61,077 nt of DNA from Alphaproteobacteria bacterium (GTDB lineage: Bacteria; Pseudomonadota; Alphaproteobacteria; Micavibrionales; Micavibrionaceae). Position 1 is the first letter of the stretch. Every line of letters begins with the position of its first letter. Shown here one piece after another: positions 35,265 through 42,983 of the stretch. A model generated the notes under the pieces. That model searched no databases and was not told where the DNA came from. It worked only from the letters and a program-made list of their open reading frames with translations. Both the position numbers and the translations under genes were made by a program. Where the stretch lies: contig JAGNLJ010000007.1 in NCBI GenBank assembly GCA_017999645.1, forward strand, positions 64,207 through 125,283, given 5' to 3'.

Positions 35265-36812
35265 TTAGTGAAACACCAACGTATTGACGGCACTGTACGG
35301 GATCTGGATCACATGACTCGCGAGGCCGATGCTGCAGATTAGGATTATAATCGCAGTCGCATGAACTGCATGGGAACTCCAGAAATTCCAGAGATATTGC
35401 GACTGGGTCAAGCCGCGCTGAAGCTTGGTTTTTTGCCGCGTCCAGGACTGGACATCCAAACGGAAGAAAACCCAGGTCTTCATCATAGCGCCGTAAATCT
35501 GGCTGTAATAAAGCAGGAATGGGTAGCGCCAGTCTATTTTTGGGCGGGCACTGAGCAACATCAGGCTCATAACCCAGCGTACGAAACCTACCCAGACAAA
35601 ATAATAGGCGAAAAATATCGGGCCGTATTTAATCGCCAGCAATGTGGCGAAAATCGGCCCAACAAGGGTTGTCCACATCGAAAGTCTCTGGTCAAAAAAC
35701 GCCCACCAGACGAAGAGCGGCATGCGTGTCATGCCAAGATTCAATATGCGGCTATTGGTCCGGAACATATTGCCGAACCAGCGGAACATTAATTGTGTGC
35801 TGGATTTCAAAAAGCTTTCATGGGGGGGGTCTTCGAGAGTCAGGACCTGCACGTCCGGAATGTAAATCTGCTCATAACCCTGCTTGATAACCCAGTAAAG
35901 GCTGGATTTATCGTCGCCGGTCAGGAACTTGAATTTCCCGAGCCGCCAGTGGTCCAGCATATCATGCGTAACGTGATCAATAAAACCGCGCGCCGTGACG
36001 ATATCGGCACGGAAAATGGACATGCGCCCCGTCAGTGTCATAACGCGGCGTGAAAGTGAGATCGAACTCATCAGGATATGGCGCTGCGCGAAGCGGAGTT
36101 CATACCAATTCCTCATCCACGGCGAATTGGTATCAACCTCGCTGATTTCATCCGTTGTCACCGCGCCAAGCTTTGGTCTTAATTTGAAAAAGGGGATGCA
36201 TTTCTTCAAAGCTCCGTTCAGTAAGACGGTATCTCCATCCATGACGACCACGAGAGCGTCGGGCGGCGGCCGGTCGCGTGAGATTGTCATGAAACCATGC
36301 GCCAGGCCTACGCGCTTGCCGGTTCCTGCGGCGCGTATGATCTTTAAATTGATATGTTCCGGCGGATTACAGCTTTGAAAAAGCGTTGTAACAAGCTCGT
36401 CATCCTGCTGTTCAACGATAGAGGCAACAATGGTTGTGGGAATACCGCTGCGGATCGCTTCCTGCGTCGCTGCTTTTATGGCCCGCGAGGCAATCCTTGG
36501 GTTAATGCGGTAAATAGTCATTAATATATAGAGTTTTGATGGCAAAAGCGCCGCGCCCCCCACATCGGCCTGGTAACGCCAGCGAGGGAATATATATGTC
36601 CTGTATATGATTGAGCGGACAAAATTAATCATCCCCCAACTGTAGCGCCACATTGCCAGCACGCCGATTCCCGCAAGGAAAAATTGCGCCGACGGATCAA
36701 GGGCGGTAGCCGGCAGCATGGCGGCTGCAAGAAAAAGACCTGAAGTATAAGCCGCAAATCCGATGGTGCCTTCAGGCCAGTTTCTTTGGGATTTTAAATG
36801 TGCTTTGTCCAT
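35265..36812 (-). CDS. alg8: Alginate polymerase glycosyltransferase Alg8 (GT2)
   Basis: This 515-residue membrane enzyme has N-terminal helices at residues 15-37 and 40-60. A cytoplasmic GT2 domain follows, with VVVMDGDTVL, TTDEISEVDTNSPWMRNW, MTLTGRMSIFRA, HDMLDHWRLGKFKFLTGDDKSS and the QLMFRWFGNMFR motif near the end. A block of membrane helices closes the protein. It polymerises mannuronate from GDP-mannuronate and secretes the chain as it grows. The length compares with 494 residues in P. aeruginosa. It follows algD with no gap and precedes alg44, the same order as in Pseudomonas. Confidence 0.94.
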   Translation of the reverse strand: MDKAHLKSQRNWPEGTIGFAAYTSGLFLAAAMLPATALDPSAQFFLAGIGVLAMWRYSWGMINFVRSIIYRTYIFPRWRYQADVGGAALLPSKLYILMTIYRINPRIASRAIKAATQEAIRSGIPTTIVASIVEQQDDELVTTLFQSCNPPEHINLKIIRAAGTGKRVGLAHGFMTISRDRPPPDALVVVMDGDTVLLNGALKKCIPFFKLRPKLGAVTTDEISEVDTNSPWMRNWYELRFAQRHILMSSISLSRRVMTLTGRMSIFRADIVTARGFIDHVTHDMLDHWRLGKFKFLTGDDKSSLYWVIKQGYEQIYIPDVQVLTLEDPPHESFLKSSTQLMFRWFGNMFRTNSRILNLGMTRMPLFVWWAFFDQRLSMWTTLVGPIFATLLAIKYGPIFFAYYFVWVGFVRWVMSLMLLSARPKIDWRYPFLLYYSQIYGAMMKTWVFFRLDVQSWTRQKTKLQRGLTQSQYLWNFWSSHAVHATAIIILICSIGLASHVIQIPYSAVNTLVFH

Positions 36813-38132
36813 TTACCAGCATAGACCGCTGTAGCTTGCCCTTGTCTCAATGGGCGCGTTTTTAAACCTGACAAGGTCGATAATCGTGCTCGCTTCATCG
36901 GTTCTGCTGATGATATCTGCGAATTCCTTTGTGCCGTTACCGATCACGAAGATTTCAGAATTCAGCATAAGTTCATCCGGCGTTTCGACCAGGCAACTCG
37001 AAATATGCGGAATGCCTTTCTCGATATATTCGCGGTTGCTGCCGTTCATACGGCGGGCTTCAAAGACGCAAGGGTCATAAATTTTCAAATTGTAACCACC
37101 CTTGAGCAGAAGATCGGCCAGTATCACCAGCGGGCTTTCCCGCAGATCATCCGTATTGGGCTTAAAGCTAAGTCCAAGCAGCGCGATATTCTGCTGACCT
37201 TTTTCCCAGATCAGGTCAAAGGCATGTTTAATCTGCAACTCGTTAGCTTTGATGATTGAATCGAAAAGGGGAGTTTTGAGCCCCTTCGATTTCGCGCTGG
37301 CGCGCAGGGCACGGATATCTTTTGGGAGGCAAGATCCGCCAAAGGCGAAACCGGGCATCAGGAAGCTCGGACCCATGTTAATTTTGGTGTCTTCAAAAAA
37401 GATTTGCATGACCTTGTGACTGTCGACACTATGCCTTTTCAGGATATTACCGATTTCATTGGCGAATGAAATTTTATTGGCACGCCAGGCGTTGCTGACA
37501 TATTTAACACCTTCAGAGACACTGACATCCGCTATCGTGCGCGGCGCGTCTATACCATCATAAAGACCCATGATGCGCTCAGCTGTTTTCTGATCGAGCG
37601 CTCCCACCACGATCTGCGTGGGATGAAAATAATCTTCGATAGCCGTGCTCTCGCGCAAAAACTCCGGATTATTGCCAAGACCAAAATCCTGTCCGGCGAC
37701 TTTGCATGAATGTTCTTCCAGAATAGGCTTCACAACATTCAATAGCGTTCCGGGTACAACTGTGCTGCGGACAACCACCGTATGAAATTCATCCTTTGTC
37801 TTGATCGCCTCGGCGAGCTGCTTGCAGATTTCCCGAATATATTTGTAATCCAGAGATCCGTCGATTTCGCTCGGTGTGCCAACGCATATAAGTGAAATCT
37901 CACTTTCAGCAACGGCATCTTTTAAACTGCCTGTGGCTTTAAGCTTGCCGCTTTCCACACCCTTTTTAATAAGCTCGCCCAATCCTTTTTCGATGATCGG
38001 AGAAACACCTTTATTGATGCAATCGATTTTAACCTGTTCGGTATCTACTGCGATGACATCGTGACCCATCTCAGCAAGACATGCTGATGCAACGGCGCCG
38101 ACATATCCAATTCCGATTACGCTTACTTTCAT
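36813..38132 (-). CDS. algD: GDP-mannose 6-dehydrogenase
   Basis: This 439-residue protein starts MKVSVIGIGYVGAVASACLAE, the NAD site. It contains NPEFLREST, the substrate motif GFAFGGSCLPKD with the catalytic Cys268, which has the same number as in P. aeruginosa AlgD, and the C-terminal NTDDLRESP motif. It oxidises GDP-mannose to GDP-mannuronate in the committed step of alginate synthesis. UDP-glucose dehydrogenases share the fold; neighbours alg8, alg44 and algA decide for GDP-mannose. CAGGG lies 8 bases before ATG. It heads the leftward alginate operon, downstream of an ECF-type promoter candidate. Confidence 0.95.
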   Translation of the reverse strand: MKVSVIGIGYVGAVASACLAEMGHDVIAVDTEQVKIDCINKGVSPIIEKGLGELIKKGVESGKLKATGSLKDAVAESEISLICVGTPSEIDGSLDYKYIREICKQLAEAIKTKDEFHTVVVRSTVVPGTLLNVVKPILEEHSCKVAGQDFGLGNNPEFLRESTAIEDYFHPTQIVVGALDQKTAERIMGLYDGIDAPRTIADVSVSEGVKYVSNAWRANKISFANEIGNILKRHSVDSHKVMQIFFEDTKINMGPSFLMPGFAFGGSCLPKDIRALRASAKSKGLKTPLFDSIIKANELQIKHAFDLIWEKGQQNIALLGLSFKPNTDDLRESPLVILADLLLKGGYNLKIYDPCVFEARRMNGSNREYIEKGIPHISSCLVETPDELMLNSEIFVIGNGTKEFADIISRTDEASTIIDLVRFKNAPIETRASYSGLCW

Positions 38133-38183
38133 GTTGTGTACCCTGATTTTTGAGAATTAATTCACGAGCTCAAAAGATTTTTT

Positions 38184-38208
38184 TGAACTTTCCTTATGAA
38201 CGTGCGTT
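38184..38208 (+). promoter_or_regulatory. ECF-type promoter candidate for the algJ operon
   Basis: TGAAC (38184-38188), 16 bases and CGTT (38205-38208) mirror the algD promoter on the opposite strand, with one mismatch in the -35. The two -10 elements lie 2 bases apart, so the units diverge from overlapping sites. The predicted leader to ATG 38260 is about 45 bases and contains GCGAGG as ribosome site. Confidence 0.5.
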
Positions 38209-38223
38209 GATGACGAAAGTTCC
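38199..38223 (-). promoter_or_regulatory. ECF-type (EcfG or AlgU-like) promoter candidate for algD
   Basis: On the minus strand GGAAC (38223-38219), exactly 16 bases and CGTT (38202-38199) match the alphaproteobacterial general stress consensus GGAAC-N16/17-CGTT. Read as GGAACTT it also fits the -35 of RpoE/AlgU promoters, the class that drives algD in Pseudomonas. The predicted leader to ATG 38132 is about 60 bases. Confidence 0.6.
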
Positions 38224-38259
38224 AAAGCGCTCTGCAATCAAAAAGCGAGGAAAAATAAA

Positions 38260-39360
38260 ATGGTTCATCGTTTCGGTGTTTCTGGAATATTTATGCTTAT
38301 ATTCCTGATAACTGCAGCGACCTTGTCTGTGGCGGCGGTCTGGCAGGGCCGCGTCGAGGCTAATCCTTTAAAGCTGACGCCTGTCATTAAGGGCGAATGG
38401 ACGCCTTTGTACGAAAAACTATTTAACAAAAATCTTATCACTTATGAAACAAGCAAAAACAGCTGGGGCCTTATCAACTACGTGACCTTTCATGAAGGTA
38501 ATGAAGGTGTACTGATTGGCCAGGATAATTGGCTTTTCACCAAAGAGGAATTTGATCATCAGCCCGCTCAAAAGGAAAAAATTCTTAAAAATCTGGATTA
38601 CGTTCAGAGCGTTCATAATTATCTAAAAGCTAAAAATATTGATCTGGTTGTTGTTCCTGTTCCGTCCAAGGCGCGCATATATAGTGAAAAATTGGGGCGC
38701 TACGAATTTCCCGCTTATAAAAAAGAAATTTACAGCGAATTCCTCAAGGATCTTAATTCCAGAAAAATTAAAGTCGTGGATATATTGACGCCCATGCAAT
38801 CCGGACGAAATTCCAAAAATATGTTTCTGCAAACAGATACCCATTGGACGCCTGATGGCGCGCAGCTAACGGCCGTGACCGTCGCGGGGTATCTAAAAAG
38901 GAAATCCATTTCTTTTGATAAAGCCGTGTACAAAACCAGCCTGGATAAAAATGAAGAACATAAGGGCGATCTGCTTCGCTATGTTCCCGTCGGTGATTCT
39001 TTCGCCAGTGAAAATCTCCCTGTCGATACGCTGCCTTTATTTCAGACTGTGGAGGAGGGCGCTGAAGATGCGACCGCTGAATCTTTGTTCTCGGAAAAGT
39101 CTCCTGCGGTTACGTTGGTTGGCACCAGTTACAGCGCTAACCCAAAATGGAATTTTGCAGGTTTTCTTAAGGAAAGCATGCAAACCGATATTTTGAATGC
39201 AGCAGACGAAGGCCTCGGCCCGTTCGAAACAATGGATAAGTATCTTAATAACGAAGCGTTCAAAGAAACGCCGCCCAAGCTGGTGATCTGGGAAATTCCG
39301 GAACGTTATCTTTCGTTCGATTATAATTTGAAAACAGATTTTCTCTCTGAGGGAGTGTAG
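38260..39360 (+). CDS. algJ: Alginate O-acetyltransferase AlgJ
   Basis: This 366-residue protein has an N-terminal signal anchor (residues 9-29), then an SGNH domain. The triad positions are Asp193 and His195 in TDTHWTPDGAQ and Ser290 in LVGTSYSANPKWNFAGFL. The region IGQDNWLFTKEEFD and the end VIWEIPERYL are AlgJ-like; the C-terminal carbohydrate-binding domain of AlgX is missing. AlgJ passes acetyl groups from AlgI toward AlgX on the periplasmic side. It heads the rightward operon; algX follows after 3 bases. Confidence 0.9.
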   Translation: MVHRFGVSGIFMLIFLITAATLSVAAVWQGRVEANPLKLTPVIKGEWTPLYEKLFNKNLITYETSKNSWGLINYVTFHEGNEGVLIGQDNWLFTKEEFDHQPAQKEKILKNLDYVQSVHNYLKAKNIDLVVVPVPSKARIYSEKLGRYEFPAYKKEIYSEFLKDLNSRKIKVVDILTPMQSGRNSKNMFLQTDTHWTPDGAQLTAVTVAGYLKRKSISFDKAVYKTSLDKNEEHKGDLLRYVPVGDSFASENLPVDTLPLFQTVEEGAEDATAESLFSEKSPAVTLVGTSYSANPKWNFAGFLKESMQTDILNAADEGLGPFETMDKYLNNEAFKETPPKLVIWEIPERYLSFDYNLKTDFLSEGV

Positions 39361-39363
39361 AAA

Positions 39364-40839
39364 TTGTTTATAAAACGTAACATGGCGGCTCTTGCTGCCG
39401 CAGTTTTTTTGAGTACGATGCCCGCGCAGGCGCAGAATAATGACTGCGGTGTTGAAGAAGTGCAGGCGCTTTTCTGCCCGGCCATGAAGGACGAAACCCT
39501 CTACGATAAAAACAACTTTGATTCCTACAAAATGCTTGTGCCGGGCAACGGTGGATGGATATTCCGCTCTGAAAGCGATTTTCGTAATGATTTTTCCATT
39601 CCCGATGACACGCTCGATGATCTCGAGGAATTAAGTGACGCTTTTAAAGCCCATGGCACCGAATTGGTGATGCTGATTACGCCGACACGAGCATTGATGC
39701 ATTCACAATATATTACTGACGAAGACAAGAAAAAATACGATCTTCGAAATATGGATAAAGTCTGGAAAAGTTACTGGAACGGCATAGAATCCATCCGTAA
39801 CCGTGGCATTACAGTCGTAGGTGTCGAGCGCCCGGCACCGGAAACGCCATTTTTCTACCGCAAGGATCACCACTGGAATCCCTACGGTGCACAACTTTCC
39901 GCGAAAGCTCTGGCCGCCACGATAAAAAAACTGCCAGCCTATAAGGATATTGAAAAAATTGAATACGCAACGCGCGAGGATGGCGCTTATGATTTTTACG
40001 GCGTATCCAAAAAAGTTTTCAAAAGAATTTGTGATACACGCCAGCCACCGGAACGCATTGTAAAGAAAGTAACAGAAAGAAAATCTACGGCTGAGGGTCA
40101 GGACGACTTATTTGGCGATTCAAAGCAGCCTGAGATTGTTTTGATGGGTACGAGTAACAGCACCATGGAGCCATCCCAGGCCAATTTTGAAGGGTTTCTT
40201 AAAGAAGAACTTTCCGCCGATATAATAAATATGTCGGTTTCAGGCGGTGGTCTCGATACGGCCATGATTTCTTATCTGAATTCGGAAGCGTTTCATAAAA
40301 ATCCGGCCAAGATCGCTATCTGGGAAATTCCCGGTTATTACGATCTATCCAACCATAAAAAATTCTTCCGTGAAGCCATCCCCGCAACATACGGCTCTTG
40401 TGAAAGTAATCCCGTTGTTCTGGCCAAAGATAAAAAAATTGAAGAAAAAACAATGATTGCACTTGAAAAGCTGGCCAGCCGGAAAATCTCAGGGAGCGAT
40501 TATTATCTTAATGTGGGTTTCAATACTCCGATGACCGAGCCGGTCACACTGGATCTGCGCTACGTTAAAAACCGTGACAAATACAAATTCGACCGCTCAG
40601 GACGCTATCCGAGTGACGGCCAGTTTTACGTGGCCCTGCAGGATGGAAAGAAGGAAAACCTCGAGAAGGTCGTATTAAATCTGCCTGAAGAGGCAAAAGG
40701 TAAAACCGTCAGCGTTATGATCTGTAAAAAAGATCAAAAAACCTCTCTCGGATATAATGAAACTCCCATGGAACCTAAACAGCCGCCGGTTGTAAGTGTC
40801 GAGCACAATACGCCAAACTTTAAAAAGGAAAAATTATGA
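39364..40839 (+). CDS. algX: Alginate O-acetyltransferase AlgX, copy 1
   Basis: This 491-residue protein starts at TTG 39364, near GAGGGAG; ATG 39382 is a possible later start. A signal peptide ends near TMPAQAQ (residue 24). The SGNH domain has the triad candidates Asp168 and His170 in KDHHWNPYGAQ and Ser264 in LMGTSNSTME. The last about 120 residues look like the beta-sandwich carbohydrate module of AlgX, with FDRSGRYPSDGQFYVAL. AlgX acetylates mannuronate O2/O3 and joins the AlgK complex. The stop overlaps algF as ATGA. Confidence 0.9.
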   Translation: MFIKRNMAALAAAVFLSTMPAQAQNNDCGVEEVQALFCPAMKDETLYDKNNFDSYKMLVPGNGGWIFRSESDFRNDFSIPDDTLDDLEELSDAFKAHGTELVMLITPTRALMHSQYITDEDKKKYDLRNMDKVWKSYWNGIESIRNRGITVVGVERPAPETPFFYRKDHHWNPYGAQLSAKALAATIKKLPAYKDIEKIEYATREDGAYDFYGVSKKVFKRICDTRQPPERIVKKVTERKSTAEGQDDLFGDSKQPEIVLMGTSNSTMEPSQANFEGFLKEELSADIINMSVSGGGLDTAMISYLNSEAFHKNPAKIAIWEIPGYYDLSNHKKFFREAIPATYGSCESNPVVLAKDKKIEEKTMIALEKLASRKISGSDYYLNVGFNTPMTEPVTLDLRYVKNRDKYKFDRSGRYPSDGQFYVALQDGKKENLEKVVLNLPEEAKGKTVSVMICKKDQKTSLGYNETPMEPKQPPVVSVEHNTPNFKKEKL

Positions 40840-41471
40840 AAAAAATTACAGCATGTTGCAGTATTATGGTTTTGAGCGCCGTGGCTATGCCCGCTTTTGC
40901 TCAGGACCAGGGTCTTTATGACCCATTGCCCCCCGAAGGCTCGGCTTTCGTAAGATTTGTCAGTGAATCCCCCGAAAATGGCTCAAAGCAGGCCAAGGCG
41001 AATGATAAAGGCTATGACTACCTGAATTTCAAGCAGGTTTCGAGCTACTATGTCATACCGAAAGGTGCCGTGAAGGCCGCTATTGGCTCCGCAGCGAAAG
41101 ACTTTAATGCTGAATCCGGTAAATTCTACACCGTCGTTCTCAATGAAAGCGGCGCGCTGGAAGTCAAAGACGATCCGAAAAACGAGAACGAAGCCAAATC
41201 GCAGATCGTATTTTACAATCTGACGGACAAACCGGATCTCAGCCTGAAAACGGCCGACGGTAAGGTTGAAATCGTTCCGCCGCTTTCGGCTGGCGCGGTC
41301 GGTGATAAACAGATCAACCCTGTGAAGGTTTCCATTGCCATTTTCGATGGCGACACAAAACTGAAGGATCTCGGACCTGTCTCGCTTGAGCGCGGCGCGT
41401 CTTACAGCGCGATTGCTATGAACGATAAGGATGTGGAATGGGTTCAGGCATCCACCAACACCACGCGCTAA
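40836..41471 (+). CDS. algF: Alginate O-acetylation protein AlgF
   Basis: This 211-residue exported protein has a signal peptide cleaved after MPAFAQ (about residue 23). The mature start QGLYDPLPPEGSAFVRFV closely follows the AlgF pattern, with an all-beta body and SSYYVIPKGA in the middle. AlgF is a periplasmic adaptor needed for acetylation. It is translationally coupled to algX by ATGA and followed by an intrinsic terminator before algI. The length matches Pseudomonas AlgF (216). Confidence 0.87.
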   Translation: MKKITACCSIMVLSAVAMPAFAQDQGLYDPLPPEGSAFVRFVSESPENGSKQAKANDKGYDYLNFKQVSSYYVIPKGAVKAAIGSAAKDFNAESGKFYTVVLNESGALEVKDDPKNENEAKSQIVFYNLTDKPDLSLKTADGKVEIVPPLSAGAVGDKQINPVKVSIAIFDGDTKLKDLGPVSLERGASYSAIAMNDKDVEWVQASTNTTR

Positions 41472-41497
41472 ATAATCAGGAAAGAAAGCGATTCAAT

Positions 41498-41532
41498 AAA
41501 ACTGGAAACGGATCCTTCCGTTTCCGGTTTTT
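41498..41532 (+). terminator. Intrinsic terminator or attenuator between algF and algI
   Basis: A 15-bp stem (left arm 41498-41512, right arm 41517-41531, one G-T pair) with a TCCT loop is followed by T residues. Only 26 bases remain to the algI ATG, too few for a standard promoter plus leader. algI must therefore depend on read-through, or on an unseen promoter. Confidence 0.8.
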
Positions 41533-41558
41533 ATTAGGTCAGTTATAGACAGGGCAAA

Positions 41559-42983
41559 ATGGTATTTTCATCGCTCATATTTCTTTTCCTGTTTCTGCCG
41601 CTATTCCTGGCGGTTTATTACATCGTTCCTAAGTCATGGCGCTCGCCTGTCATTCTCGTTGGTGGGTGCATTTTTTATGCATGGTGGCGCGTTGACTTTC
41701 TGCTGCTCATCATGGGCATCACATTCTGGAACTACATCATAGCCGACCGCATTGTGAAGACTGATGTAGAACTCAGCAGCAGCCGCTGGATGCAACTGGG
41801 CGTCGCAGGCAATCTTGTGACACTCGGAATTTTTAAATATTTCAATTTCGGCGTCGACAGTCTTAACGCGGCGCTCGAAGCCTCCGGCATGAACACCATC
41901 GAGGCCTTAAAATTCATTCTACCGATCGGCATTTCATTTCATATTTTCCAGTGCATCAGTTTTCTTATCGATATTTACCGCGGTGAAGCGCATCCGCCGA
42001 AAAAACTACGCGATTTTCTCGCCTTTATGACACTCTTTCCTCAACTCATCGCCGGCCCGGTCCTGCGTTACAAGGATCTTGAAGACCAGTTCACCAGCCG
42101 CACACACACACCAGAAAAATTCGCGGAAGGGGCCTATCGCTTCATGACGGGCTTTGCCAAGAAAGTTCTCATCGCTGACACGGTCGCACCACTCGTTGAC
42201 AAAACATTTGCGCTGGAAGACCCGACCATGGCCGATGCGTGGCTCGGCGCGCTTGCTTACACCGTTCAGCTTTATTTTGATTTCTCCGGTTATAGCGATA
42301 TGGCCATCGGTCTTGGCCTCATGATGGGCTTCCGCTTCATGGAGAACTTCAATTTCCCTTACATAAGCCGCTCTATAACTGAATTCTGGCGGCGCTGGCA
42401 CATCAGCCTTTCAACATGGCTGCGTGATTACCTGTATATACCGCTCGGTGGCAACCGAAAGGGCACTCGGCGCACTTATATCAATCTTTTCCTGACGATG
42501 CTGCTGGGCGGCTTGTGGCATGGTGCTAACTGGACCTTCATTATCTGGGGCGCGTGGCATGGCGGAATCCTGGCGATAGAGCGTTTCGTCAATTCTCTTA
42601 AAAAAGAGAGCAGGCAAGTGATCGAACCAGTCAAAGATCTCGCATTGATGATTTTTACGTTCTTCCTTGTCATCATGGGCTGGGTCATGTTCCGCGCTGA
42701 AAATGTTACCCAAGCGCTGAAATTCTATAAATCAATGTTTGCAGGTGCCGCAGGTGGCCTCAGCGAGGAGATCAGCTGGCAGGTTACTGGCGTTGCTACG
42801 ACGGCGTTAATCGTCGGCTATGCTTTGATTTTCGGCATGCCGTTGCTGGGAAAAAAGTTAAACTTTAATATCAAGGAAACACGCAGTGTATGGATCCACA
42901 GCGGCGCAATCGGTTTGTTTGTAATAGCAGTGATGAAGCTGGGCGCACAGAGTTATTCGCCGTTTCTCTACTTCCAGTTTTAA
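41559..42983 (+). CDS. algI: Alginate O-acetyltransferase AlgI (MBOAT)
   Basis: This 474-residue polytopic protein begins MVFSSLIFLFLFLPL, the usual AlgI start. It contains LYFDFSGYSDMAIGLG, TEFWRRWHISLSTWLRDY and GGLWHGANWTFIIWG; the catalytic His is His321, next to His322 of P. aeruginosa AlgI. It moves acetyl groups across the inner membrane to AlgJ/AlgX. AGGG lies 7 bases before ATG. It converges on the second algX-like gene with no gap. The other MBOAT at 781-2286 is less similar around the start and belongs to another locus. Confidence 0.94.
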   Translation: MVFSSLIFLFLFLPLFLAVYYIVPKSWRSPVILVGGCIFYAWWRVDFLLLIMGITFWNYIIADRIVKTDVELSSSRWMQLGVAGNLVTLGIFKYFNFGVDSLNAALEASGMNTIEALKFILPIGISFHIFQCISFLIDIYRGEAHPPKKLRDFLAFMTLFPQLIAGPVLRYKDLEDQFTSRTHTPEKFAEGAYRFMTGFAKKVLIADTVAPLVDKTFALEDPTMADAWLGALAYTVQLYFDFSGYSDMAIGLGLMMGFRFMENFNFPYISRSITEFWRRWHISLSTWLRDYLYIPLGGNRKGTRRTYINLFLTMLLGGLWHGANWTFIIWGAWHGGILAIERFVNSLKKESRQVIEPVKDLALMIFTFFLVIMGWVMFRAENVTQALKFYKSMFAGAAGGLSEEISWQVTGVATTALIVGYALIFGMPLLGKKLNFNIKETRSVWIHSGAIGLFVIAVMKLGAQSYSPFLYFQF

